Source: Phytomonas francai (taxonomy: Eukaryota > Euglenozoa > Kinetoplastea > Trypanosomatida > Trypanosomatidae). From it: a stretch of 22,521 bases of DNA. Below the pieces are notes generated by a model that was not told the origin of the DNA, ran no database searches, and saw only the letters and a program-made list of their open reading frames with translations. Positions within the stretch are counted from its first letter, which is position 1. Every line of letters begins with the position of its first letter. Both the position numbers and the translations under genes were made by a program. Below, piece after piece: positions 1-7,840 of the stretch. The DNA is taken from the NCBI GenBank assembly GCA_001766655.1, contig MJCC01000013.1, positions 150,182-172,702 on the forward strand, read 5' to 3'.

Positions 1-247
1 CCCCCCCCCTCTTTCTCCCTATTGCTGTGCGGTTTTTGTTATTATGGTTACTATTACTGTTTGGAGGTACGGTTTCGGCGAATAGAAATCTCCTATACGC
101 CATCAGGGTTGTGCCGCTTCTTCAATTGCACCGTTTTTTTTCACCCACCTGTCGTTTCCATTTAGACTTATAGGAGTTATAGTTTCTTAAACATAAACGT
201 GTAGGAGAGGGAAAATAAAGGAAGGACAACAAGCACCGCAAGCCAAC
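1..247 (+). other. Intergenic region / 5' UTR upstream of MYG1
   Basis: No gene is visible here. The stretch opens with a run of nine C and a C/T-rich tract, and holds a second pyrimidine-rich stretch ending in AG at 164-165. The part from about 166 to 247 is A-rich and is the probable 5' UTR of the MYG1-like mRNA. The upstream gene, if any, lies outside the window. Confidence 0.6.
129..165 (+). promoter_or_regulatory. Putative trans-splice acceptor for MYG1
   Basis: A T-run (134-141) and C/T-rich sequence lead into TTTAG, with the AG at 164-165. In kinetoplastids a polypyrimidine tract followed by AG marks spliced-leader addition. This would leave a leader of about 82 nt before the ATG at 248. 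It is inferred from sequence only. Confidence 0.5.
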
Positions 248-1450
248 ATGTCACATCGTCACTTCATCCGCGAGCACATTCGCAGCCACCTGAATCAACT
301 CGTGATTCTTGCAGAGAGGGACTTCAGTATGGCTGATAGTACTAGCAATACGAGTAGTGTGCTGCGTATCGCAACGCACAACGGTCACTTTCACACGGAT
401 GAGGCCCTCGCCTGCGCGCTGCTTCGCCACACCAAAGCCTTCTGCAGCGCGCAGTTGATTCGGACGCGTAATATGGACATCATCAAGGCCTGCAACATCG
501 TCGTGGATGTCGGCGCCGTCTACGATGCGGAAAGTCGTCGCTTTGATCACCATCAGTCCTCTTTTAACGGGACGATGCAAACCTGTAAAAAGCTATATCC
601 GACAAGGCTGTCGTCGGCAGGGTTGGTGTATAAGCATTATGGGCGTGAGATTATTCAAAATTTTCTAGAGGCGGCCCTGCGCTCGCCTGCGGGGAGCTCG
701 TTTCTGAAGATGGCGGGAAGGAAGGAAGAGGATTGCGCGAAGTTCACTTCGGATGAGGAACTCGAGTTGATCTTCGATGCGGTCTATTCGAGCTTTGTGG
801 AGGAGGTTGATGGGGTCGATAACGGCGTGGAACCTTACGCGATAAAAGGAGGCGAAAAGAAAGAAGAGGGATTGGAGATTGTGAAGCAGTATTTGCAGAC
901 GACGACGTTATCGGATCGCGTGGGGAGGTTAAATGTGTCGTGGAATGAGGAGGGGGAGGAGCAGGGTAAAGATACCATTGAAAACGCGCGATTTGCCGAG
1001 GCGATGGAGATGACAATTAACGAATTCTTTGAGGCGGTGTTTAACTGCGTTTTTGTTTGGCGGCCCGCCCGTACAATTGTCGAGGAGGCTTTTCACGCTG
1101 CACCCAACCTCCACTCGAGCGGGAAAATTCTTTCCCTGCGGAGGTTTTGCCCATGGAAAAGTCATCTTTTTGATCTCGAAGAGGAGCAGCACTGCGAGGG
1201 GCGCATTTTATTCGTGCTTTACCCTGATAGCAACGGCTGGCGAGTGCATGCGGCGCCAAAGAAGGACTCCGGATTTGAAAATCGCGCCCCCTTGCAGTAT
1301 CGTGGATTGCGTGACGAAAAGCTTAGTGAGGCGAGTGGGATTGCCGGCGGGGTCTTTGTTCACGTTTCGGGTTTTATTGGAGGGATGAAAACGTACGAAG
1401 GAGCGCTACAGCTTGCGATTCAATCTATCCCAGCCACAACCACACAATAA
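248..1450 (+). CDS. MYG1: MYG1/GAMM1-family exonuclease (DHH-type metal-dependent hydrolase)
   Basis: This encodes a 400-residue protein that I recognise as the MYG1 family, 3'-5' RNA exonucleases reported in human mitochondria and nucleus. The diagnostic motifs are THNGHFHTDEA (residues 43-53), VVDVG (85-89), DHHQ (100-103) and FVEEVDGVDNG (183-193), followed near the C-terminus by the family block FVHVSGFIGG. The Asp and His residues in these motifs are the expected metal ligands. Length is close to the human protein (376 aa). The family core begins just after a second in-frame ATG at 329 (Met28). The 27 residues before it are rich in His, Arg and Leu and could be a mitochondrial targeting sequence, so two products are conceivable. 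Codon use is moderate and the gene ends in TAA. The reading frame is intact. Confidence 0.93.
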   Translation: MSHRHFIREHIRSHLNQLVILAERDFSMADSTSNTSSVLRIATHNGHFHTDEALACALLRHTKAFCSAQLIRTRNMDIIKACNIVVDVGAVYDAESRRFDHHQSSFNGTMQTCKKLYPTRLSSAGLVYKHYGREIIQNFLEAALRSPAGSSFLKMAGRKEEDCAKFTSDEELELIFDAVYSSFVEEVDGVDNGVEPYAIKGGEKKEEGLEIVKQYLQTTTLSDRVGRLNVSWNEEGEEQGKDTIENARFAEAMEMTINEFFEAVFNCVFVWRPARTIVEEAFHAAPNLHSSGKILSLRRFCPWKSHLFDLEEEQHCEGRILFVLYPDSNGWRVHAAPKKDSGFENRAPLQYRGLRDEKLSEASGIAGGVFVHVSGFIGGMKTYEGALQLAIQSIPATTTQ

Positions 1451-2026
1451 TCTCACAGGAAACAGTGAGGTTGAAAAAAGGGAGGTTGAAATCTTTAAGA
1501 AATCACGCCAGTACTTTAATAAATAAATAGTAACTAATAAGAACCCGGCTCTTCTCCATTTCTTAAAGCCTTACGAACAAGTAAGAATTGTTTCTACACC
1601 ATTGTTCAACTTTCTTTAGCTCAGTCTTTAGTTGATGGACGATGAAGATGCCGTTAAATCTAATTGTTTACGTGATGGTTATACGCGCACTTCTTTTTGT
1701 TTTGATTACGCAAACTGATATACACACTTATCCATTATATATTTACTACTTAGGTGGGAATACGTTGAATGATTTCCCAATGGACATCCGAGCTAAATCC
1801 TCTTTCTGACAGTTTTTAACAACCATGTGTCGACGTCGACGTTTAAATACGCAAAATGCATGTATCAAGAGTTCCGCTTTCACCACCTCTTCGCTTTCGG
1901 TGCACAGGTTCTTTACATAGTCTATTGTCATTGTCACTTCACATTTCCCTCCCCTCCCCCTATCCTCAGATCCCCGCGTTGTGACTCCACCCCCGAACCC
2001 AGAGAGCGGTGGTGAGTGTGTCTGCT
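1451..2026 (+). other. Intergenic region between MYG1 and the torsin-like gene
   Basis: This AT-rich stretch carries the MYG1 3' UTR and the 5' UTR of the next gene. I see no credible coding sequence; the short open frames have no recognisable motif. The only clear signal is the C/T-rich tract at 1941-1967 next to the following gene. Confidence 0.6.
1941..1969 (+). promoter_or_regulatory. Putative trans-splice acceptor for the torsin-like gene
   Basis: An almost pure C/T tract ends in CTCAG with the AG at 1968-1969. It lies 57 nt upstream of the first in-frame ATG at 2027. This is the clearest polypyrimidine-AG signal in the window. Confidence 0.65.
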
Positions 2027-3469
2027 ATGGGGGAAAAGCTCGTGGACGGCGGCGTTCAGGGCGGCCGTGCGGCCTCGCCGTGGCGCCCCGTTCTCGCGCA
2101 GAGGTCGCGCTTCCTGCCCATCGCGCTGCTGCTGCTCCTCCTCCTCGCGGGCTGGGGACGGAAGGAGGAGGGGCGCGGCGTCGCGGCGGCGGGGGTCCCG
2201 GCGGGCGCCCTGGGGGTCTGCGCGCGCAGCCCGCTCTGCGCTCGCCCCTCCGGCAACCCGAGGGAGCTGCTGCTGCGGTACTGCAACCCCGTCTCGGCGT
2301 ACCTCTGGCGGCTCTACGCGCGCGGGGTGCGGGACCCGCTGCGCTGGCTCTCCGGCCGCGCGGCCTGCTCTGTCAACTCCGCGGAAAGCTCCTGCGTCAG
2401 TGCCAGCGCGGGCGCAGGGGACCAGGGCTACGGCAAGGGGCTGCCCTTCGCCGCGGACCCGGCCCTCCGCGCGCACGTGCTGCGGGAGCTGGAGGGGATG
2501 CTCGCAGGCCGGCTGCGCGGGCAGCCCCACGTCCCGGGCCCGCTCCTGCAGGCCGTCCGGCATAAGCTGCACCACCCGGCCGACCCCGCCGTCCTCCACC
2601 TCGCCGGCGACAACGGCGTCGGGAAGACGTTCACGGCGCGGCTCGTCGCCCGGGCGCTCTCGCGGCGCTGCGGCGACGCCGCCTGCGAGACCGGCGACGC
2701 CCTCCTGACCATCTCCGGCGCCGGCTTCGACGGCCTCCCGCTCGAGGCCGCCCGGCGCGACGTCGTCGGGCGCGTCGTCCGCCACCTCCGCGACTTCCCC
2801 TACGGCGTCGTTCTCATCGACGACCTGACGGCGATGGAGCCCGGGCTCGTCGCCGCGCTCGCCCCGCTCTTCGGCCGCGGCACCCACTTCCCCGAGCAGC
2901 TCTTCCCGGGGTACGGCGCCGCCCCGGGACAGCGCGTCGCCGGGGCCGACCCCGCGTCCTCGACACCGCCGGTCTCGCAGCTCCTGGTCTTCATCACCAC
3001 CGATCTGGGAAAGCAGGGGCGGACGATGGGGAAGTCGCTGCAGCAAATCGAGCAGATGATGCGCAGCTCGTTTACGGAGCTCTACGGCACGTTATTACCG
3101 GCCTACACGCATACGTTTCCCTACCTGCCCTTTAACGCGCACACGGCAGAGGAGGTCGTCCGCGGAGCCGTCGCGGAGCTCCCTTGCGAGCTTTCTGATT
3201 CAGTTTACAAAAACGCCGTCGTGGCGAGTACTATTGACGAGAATGCGGTTTCTTTCCTCGTACAGAAGATGCGGCCGGAGTGGGATGGAAAGGAGAACGC
3301 GCACGCGTTAAAGCGCATGACCAATCGCCTCCGTGCAGAGGTGTTCGAATATTTAGAGAAGCATGGAATTGATCGCCGGATTATCGTGCGGTTTGTGTTA
3401 GATGAACATGCAATGGAGGTAAAGATGCAGGTGGAGAATTCGAACAAAGGGAGTGGCGAAGATCTTTGA
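2027..3469 (+). CDS. Torsin/Clp-like AAA+ ATPase, membrane-anchored or secretory
   Basis: This encodes a 480-residue protein. The start is the first ATG; the frame is open slightly further upstream but with GTG codons only. A hydrophobic stretch rich in Leu at residues 29-43, after a basic N-terminus, looks like a signal peptide or signal anchor. The AAA+ core has Walker A GDNGVGKT (194-201), Walker B VVLIDD (261-266) and a sensor-1-like strand LVFITTDLG (320-328). The C-terminal part (FPYLPF and ALKRMTNRL blocks) resembles the small lid domain of Clp/torsin ATPases. ER-lumenal torsins have this architecture, but typical torsins carry Asn in place of the Walker A Thr. This copy keeps GKT as in ClpB, and has Asp where Clp proteins use a catalytic Glu. 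A lumenal remodelling role is inferred. Codons are GC-saturated up to about 3000, then ordinary. Stop is TGA. Confidence 0.8.
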   Translation: MGEKLVDGGVQGGRAASPWRPVLAQRSRFLPIALLLLLLLAGWGRKEEGRGVAAAGVPAGALGVCARSPLCARPSGNPRELLLRYCNPVSAYLWRLYARGVRDPLRWLSGRAACSVNSAESSCVSASAGAGDQGYGKGLPFAADPALRAHVLRELEGMLAGRLRGQPHVPGPLLQAVRHKLHHPADPAVLHLAGDNGVGKTFTARLVARALSRRCGDAACETGDALLTISGAGFDGLPLEAARRDVVGRVVRHLRDFPYGVVLIDDLTAMEPGLVAALAPLFGRGTHFPEQLFPGYGAAPGQRVAGADPASSTPPVSQLLVFITTDLGKQGRTMGKSLQQIEQMMRSSFTELYGTLLPAYTHTFPYLPFNAHTAEEVVRGAVAELPCELSDSVYKNAVVASTIDENAVSFLVQKMRPEWDGKENAHALKRMTNRLRAEVFEYLEKHGIDRRIIVRFVLDEHAMEVKMQVENSNKGSGEDL

Positions 3470-4002
3470 GAGCGGGTAAAAGGTCAGAAAGAGTGAGAAA
3501 GGAGGGATGGAATTTAGAGGGGGGAAGAGGAGGAGTAGGAGGAGAGAGGTATGCTTGAGAATCCGCATGTGAATAAACAACCTCGTCCTTGCTCTTTATA
3601 TTTCCCCTCTTCTCTACCTCATAGTTAAAGGAGGTGTGAAAAACGGCAAAGGCCAATATCGATGTATCTGGCATACGAAATATTTGAAAAGATCGTCTAT
3701 TCAGGCTGGTATTTGTAATGTTAATGCGTCTGTTAAGACTCCCTAAATGATATATAGAAACGAGCGAAAAACCATTCTGTTCTTCCCCTCTACAATATTT
3801 TTTCCCCGTCCTGTTACATACTTTTTAGGTGGTGGTATTGTTATCCCAATTCGTTTAAATCTATTAAAGGGAAGAAGAAAGAATACTCACACTTTAACTG
3901 CAGACCCCGGGTTTAAGGGTTTTGACCATTATTAGTATTATTATTTATCATCATAATAAACCCTAAGTCATAGTTTTCAAAATTTTGTCTTCTCCTGATT
4001 CT
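3470..4002 (+). other. Intergenic region between the torsin-like gene and the UXT-like gene
   Basis: The left part (3480-3550) is purine-rich 3' UTR. The middle is AT-rich. A strong pyrimidine tract lies at 3775-3826, and a short ATT-rich simple-sequence stretch lies near 3930-3960. No coding signal is seen. Confidence 0.55.
3775..3828 (+). promoter_or_regulatory. Putative trans-splice acceptor for the UXT-like gene
   Basis: A long C/T-rich tract ends in CTTTTTAG with the AG at 3827-3828. This would give a 5' UTR of about 174 nt. A weaker AG at 3971-3972 is closer to the ATG but lacks a good pyrimidine tract. Confidence 0.5.
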
Positions 4003-4563
4003 ATGCAAGAGCCTCCACAGTTGAATGCTCCTGCGGGGGTCCTGCATTTGGAAGAGTTTATTGAATCCGTCCTTAAAGTAGCCCTTCAGGAGGAGCTTCG
4101 GAAACGTGACTTATTATCCTCTTTAGCTTCACAATGTGCACAGCTACGGCAGCTATTCGCCGAGATGCGCGGCCTCTCACGAGAGCAAAGCTTTATTAAC
4201 TCTTCCTTCTCCCCTTCACCAGTATTAAACGCTTCCCGTGGTGGGAAAGGCAATGATAACGTCGATAATAATATCATCTCTCGTCCGTTCCGTAGTAAAA
4301 TTTTAGTAAATTTGGGGAATCACTTCTACACGGCTGCCGTCGTGAAGGATGCGAGCCGGGTGCGGGTGAATATTGGTTGTGGGATAATTCTTGAGATGAG
4401 CGTCGAGGCGGCAGAGAAGTTTTTGCGAAAGAAGGAAAAATTCCTCCGAGAGGCTGCGATGCAGAAAACCAAAGAGGTGCTCCAACTTTCATATCGCGTG
4501 CGAGTCGCTAGCGAGGCTGTCGCGCGAATTACACAAAAAAATATCGGTCTTTTGCGGGACTAA
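4003..4563 (+). CDS. UXT: UXT-like prefoldin alpha-class subunit
   Basis: This encodes 186 residues from the first ATG; the frame is open a few codons upstream but only with TTG. The layout is that of an alpha-class prefoldin: an N-terminal coiled-coil helix (about residues 11-60), a central beta-hairpin region (98-132) and a second coiled coil (133-180). The central block, ILVNLGNHFYTAAVVKDASR followed by an IGCGIILEMS segment, matches UXT (prefoldin-like, a component of the URI/R2TP-associated prefoldin-like complex) better than canonical PFDN5 in my judgement. Human UXT is 157 aa; the extra length is a Ser/Asn/Gly-rich insertion at about 61-97 between the first helix and the beta region. 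The alternative is a prefoldin subunit 5 homologue. Frame intact, stop TAA. Confidence 0.78.
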   Translation: MQEPPQLNAPAGVLHLEEFIESVLKVALQEELRKRDLLSSLASQCAQLRQLFAEMRGLSREQSFINSSFSPSPVLNASRGGKGNDNVDNNIISRPFRSKILVNLGNHFYTAAVVKDASRVRVNIGCGIILEMSVEAAEKFLRKKEKFLREAAMQKTKEVLQLSYRVRVASEAVARITQKNIGLLRD

Positions 4564-4624
4564 AAACGCCCTTAAAAGGAAAATCGAGGTGATGGAATTT
4601 TAGATAAAAAGTGGAAAAGAGGAA

Positions 4625-4641
4625 GGGGGGGGGGGGGGGGG
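4625..4641 (+). repeat. Poly-G tract (17 G)
   Basis: Seventeen consecutive G lie on the sense strand, 62 nt downstream of the UXT-like stop codon, inside its probable 3' UTR. A tract of this length can form a G-quadruplex in RNA. Its exact length is uncertain in any sequencing method. Confidence 0.9.
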
Positions 4642-4850
4642 AGAAATGGAATTGAAAAGACCAAATACCTAAAGGCGTTTGACCTTTGAATTCAGAAGAG
4701 GTTTGATCGTTGATCGAATCTTTTTTTTTCCTTTTTATTGAAGTTTTCCATCAACTTACCAAGGGCTACGTAGAATAACCCTACAAGCCAAACCTTAATT
4801 ACTCCACGTGTCATGCCCTTTTCACTCCCAATAATCTTATGAATGATATC

Positions 4851-4872
4851 TATTATTATTATTATTATTATT
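4851..4872 (+). repeat. TAT trinucleotide microsatellite
   Basis: About seven units of TAT/ATT lie in intergenic DNA. A similar repeat lies at 12708-12733, downstream of CFAP299. Confidence 0.9.
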
Positions 4873-5245
4873 CATCGTATTAATGTGTTCACGTTGAATC
4901 CTACATATTGATGCATTCTCTTTCTTGGAATGACTTTTCCCAAAATAAGTTGTCCGAGAATAGCAACAACAAGAGTAGCGGTATCGAAAAGGACGAAAGG
5001 ATGATGACTGGGGGAATCTTTGTCGTAATAAATTGCAAATGCATATTCATCCATTCTTTTTCTATTCTCTCATTTCCTATTTAAAGTCTTTTCCTTGCCT
5101 CATTTTCCCCTCCCCATATTTACTCACCTTATTTCCATTTTAGATTTGAAGGCTTAGTGGTGGGGTGTGTGAGGGGGTGGTTTAACAACTATCAAAAGCC
5201 TAAGTATTTATCTATTTCTTTATTTTTTTACTACAAAATTATAGT

Positions 5246-5271
5246 CACTTTCCTCTCCCCTTTTATACTAG
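5246..5271 (+). promoter_or_regulatory. Putative trans-splice acceptor for the coiled-coil gene
   Basis: A C/T-rich tract ends in ACTAG with the AG at 5270-5271, only 17 nt before the ATG at 5289. A second, longer pyrimidine tract (5055-5141) ends in TTTTAG at 5142-5143 and would give a leader of about 145 nt. Either or both may be used. Confidence 0.5.
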
Positions 5272-5288
5272 GTACCGCTTGTTTAGAG

Positions 5289-7781
5289 ATGCACAGTTTC
5301 GCTTTAGACCCCGCTGTGCATGCACACCTTTTTAACGAAAATCAGCTCATCGCGTATGAGCATCTCGATGGAGGAGGAGGCGAAGGAAGAGGGCTTTCTT
5401 GCTCTTCTATAAATTCTAACTGGTGTTTTGCCCTCGCCGTGGTGCATCTCAATAGTAATAATGTGAATAATAATATTTCTAGTCGAAAAAACGAAAAGGA
5501 GCCTTGTTTAGTGAGCGGAAGATCCGTCCTTGTCGAGCCGCTGCGGCGGGTTTCTTCTTTGTGTGCGGGCTGGGAAGAGCCTAACCATAACGGTAGCTCG
5601 ACCCTCAGCCGAGGAGCTCGCCCTCGCAAGGACGAAAGGGAAGGGGGAGAAAACGGACGCGAAAGAATGGAGGAGAAGCCTACCGCGTTTCTTTCTCGCC
5701 TTTTGCGGGATCGTTGGGAGAGGTCGTCGTCGTCGGAGGGGGAGGTGTTTGCGATTCTCCTGTCGAGCGTTTTGTGTGATTTGGGCGGGGCCCCCCCGCC
5801 GGGCGCGAGCCTCACCCTCGACGACCTTCAACAGCAGCGCCTCCTCCACGCCCTTCAACCGGGCGCCTCCTCCTGCGGGATTTCCTTCCCTTTCAGCCCC
5901 TCTTCGCCGCCCCGCGCGGCTTTGAATTTGCCGACGTCGTCTTCGCGGCGGCTGGGGTGCTTCAGCGCGCCGCATTCCTCGCGGCTGGAGGAGCGGACGG
6001 GGCGGAAAAGGCCGCCCGGGGAGGCCGGTTTCCTGGAAAAGATGAGCGCCAGCCGCTTTCCTTCCGATCCGAATTTGCCGCCCCCGCTGGAGGAGTGCGC
6101 CTCCCTTCGAAACGGCTGCGATTTCGAGGCCAGGGAGGAGCTCCTCGAGCAGGAGGCCTTCCGACGCGCCGTCGACGACATCGACGCCCTCCAGCGGCGC
6201 TTGGACGAGAAGGAGGCCGCGTTGGCGGCCGCGAACGACCGCCTCCGTCGGCAGGCCGTCGAGAAAAACGAAAAAAAGGACGCCGTCGTCGGCGGCGCGG
6301 CCTGGACGGCCTCCTCGCCGACGTTTCCTCCCGCGCGGCGGCGTTCGCGGGGCCGCCGTCCGCGGTACGAGGCCTACCCTCGCGATTATCGTCGATGCCC
6401 GGGGCTCAAAGCGCGGCTCCGCGACCTCGCGCGGCCGCTGGCGACCTGCCGCCCCCTCGCCCTTTCCTCTTTTTTATCGTTTCTTTCGCTCCTCCCCCTC
6501 CCCGCCCTGGACGACCTCCCGACGGGCGAAAAAAGGCGCGCGGAAAGGGCGGAAGGCGAAATCGCGGGCGGGATCGCGACCCTCGCGGGGGCCCGCGCGG
6601 CCTTGATCGCCGCCCTCGAGGACGACCTCCGAACCCGAATCCGCGCTCGACAATTTCGCCAAATGCCAAAACAAGGAAAAGGACTTTTATGCGATTTGAA
6701 TAATCATACGGCGGAGTACTCCTATTCGAATAGGAGATCGATGAGTCCCATGCGAGGTGTTTTGCCTTCTTCGTCCTCCTCCTCCTCTTCTTGGAGGGGG
6801 AAAGGGGTGTGGTCTTTTTTGATGCGGTGGGTTGCCAAAACTCGGCTTTTGCTTCTAGGGAAAACGAGCCCAACGAGGAAGCGAGAGCGGAGCGAGGAGG
6901 GGGAGGGTTTTGCCAATGCAAGCGATGCCGCTCAGCGGGCGCTCATACGAAGACTTGCAAAGTCCCCCTCATCACGTCCGGAGTCCTTCGACGTGGTGAG
7001 TCTGTCCTCGTCGGCGAATACCATCATAGCAGAGAAGGAAGAAGAGGAGGAGGAGGAGAAAAGAAATTCGCGAGGCCTGACGGAGGGATTCGTCGGCAAC
7101 GCGACGTGGCCGTGGAGAAAGGAGTACGCGGCGCTAGACCGGCGACGACGACAAGAAACCGACGAGAGGGAAAAGTCAAACGATGCGCTGCTTGAAAACG
7201 AGGATTACGATGAGGGTCGAAATTATCGTGATGGGGCTTTCAACGACAAGGAAGAAAACGTTGAATGGGCCTTGGACGGTGCGCCCAGGACGGGCGACGC
7301 ACCGAGTAAATCTCCCCTTGAGCTCTCACACGAAGCGTTGAAGGCCGGCAAACCTCATCGACATGCGCGTCCTTATGATCTTTGTTCGTTTGATTTTTCG
7401 TATCCCCCTCGGCAGGATTACGTGGATGTCCTTCTCCAGCTCACCGCATCCTCGATGAGAGAGGTTTGCGAGGCCCAGAATCATCATCTCAGCTCCACCT
7501 GCGAGCAGCAAATCGCGGTGATGGAAATGATTTTGCGGGATTTCCTTGCCGAGTCGGGTTTTTTTGCGATTCAAAGCGGGAAAGAACACGCGGCGGAGTG
7601 TAGTTGGCGCGCGTGCTGGACGAAAAGCAAACCACCCTCAAGGCCAAATTCGAATCTATTCAAAAAAATCTACGTGAACGTGGTATCGTGTGTTGGGAAA
7701 GTGATCAAAAGGAGAGGTTCGCTCTGGGTGAGCCTCTGCCTTGCCGGGATTGTCATGATAACGGAACTTACACTACGCTAG
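5289..7781 (+). CDS. Unrecognised coiled-coil protein, probably frameshifted near its C-terminus
   Basis: The frame holds 830 codons from the first ATG. I do not recognise a family. Two helical, charged segments look like coiled coil: about residues 280-330 (6125-6280, including DALQRRLDEKEAALAAANDR) and 413-455 (6527-6655). A third helical block lies at about 710-760 (7417-7566). Between them are low-complexity parts with a Ser run (about 6770-6795) and a Glu run (about 7035-7062). After about 7600 this frame loses protein character, whereas the -1 frame becomes strongly helical up to TAA at 7838-7840. Two inner segments (about 5864-6020 and 6290-6380) also look better in the same alternative frame, so more than one shift is possible. 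A cytoskeletal or flagellar role is only a guess from the coiled coil. The neighbouring gene is also frame-broken. Confidence 0.6.
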   Translation: MHSFALDPAVHAHLFNENQLIAYEHLDGGGGEGRGLSCSSINSNWCFALAVVHLNSNNVNNNISSRKNEKEPCLVSGRSVLVEPLRRVSSLCAGWEEPNHNGSSTLSRGARPRKDEREGGENGRERMEEKPTAFLSRLLRDRWERSSSSEGEVFAILLSSVLCDLGGAPPPGASLTLDDLQQQRLLHALQPGASSCGISFPFSPSSPPRAALNLPTSSSRRLGCFSAPHSSRLEERTGRKRPPGEAGFLEKMSASRFPSDPNLPPPLEECASLRNGCDFEAREELLEQEAFRRAVDDIDALQRRLDEKEAALAAANDRLRRQAVEKNEKKDAVVGGAAWTASSPTFPPARRRSRGRRPRYEAYPRDYRRCPGLKARLRDLARPLATCRPLALSSFLSFLSLLPLPALDDLPTGEKRRAERAEGEIAGGIATLAGARAALIAALEDDLRTRIRARQFRQMPKQGKGLLCDLNNHTAEYSYSNRRSMSPMRGVLPSSSSSSSSWRGKGVWSFLMRWVAKTRLLLLGKTSPTRKRERSEEGEGFANASDAAQRALIRRLAKSPSSRPESFDVVSLSSSANTIIAEKEEEEEEEKRNSRGLTEGFVGNATWPWRKEYAALDRRRRQETDEREKSNDALLENEDYDEGRNYRDGAFNDKEENVEWALDGAPRTGDAPSKSPLELSHEALKAGKPHRHARPYDLCSFDFSYPPRQDYVDVLLQLTASSMREVCEAQNHHLSSTCEQQIAVMEMILRDFLAESGFFAIQSGKEHAAECSWRACWTKSKPPSRPNSNLFKKIYVNVVSCVGKVIKRRGSLWVSLCLAGIVMITELTLR

Positions 7782-7840
7782 GACGAAATTCATATATATA
7801 TATATATATGATTCAGGAGAGGGTGGAAGAGTACGGATAA
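7604..7840 (+). other. Probable true C-terminal segment of the coiled-coil gene, in the -1 frame
   Basis: This frame has no ATG near its beginning; it opens directly after a TAG at 7601-7603. Its first part (VLDEKQTTLKAKFESIQKN) is clearly helical and protein-like, followed by a Cys pair in PCRDC. It then runs through an (AT)9 microsatellite coding for alternating Tyr and Ile before ending in TAA. It fits as the continuation of the preceding gene after a one-base shift between 7600 and 7610. Confidence 0.6.
7792..7809 (+). repeat. (AT)9 microsatellite
   Basis: Nine AT units lie just after the frame-0 stop codon (7779-7781) of the coiled-coil gene but inside the alternative-frame C-terminal extension. 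Repeat length changes here would alter or shift only the last residues. Confidence 0.9.

Larger units (their letters stand above)
4564..5288 (+). other. Intergenic region between the UXT-like gene and the coiled-coil gene
   Basis: This AT-rich stretch contains the UXT 3' UTR with a 17-G homopolymer, a T-run near 4721-4730, a trinucleotide TAT repeat at 4851-4872 and long pyrimidine tracts at 5055-5143 and 5246-5271. No coding signal is seen. Confidence 0.55.

Noticed and set aside
1934..3046. Long minus-strand open frame opposite the torsin-like gene
   Set aside because: It mirrors the GC-saturated part of a well-supported gene, is rich in Arg, Gly and Ala, has no motif and no pyrimidine-AG signal. 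Lack of stops follows from GC content.
5850..6030. Spliceosomal intron as the cause of the frame change in the coiled-coil gene
   Set aside because: The good segments in the two frames abut with no room for an intron and no GT-AG pair fits; a small indel or frameshift is required.
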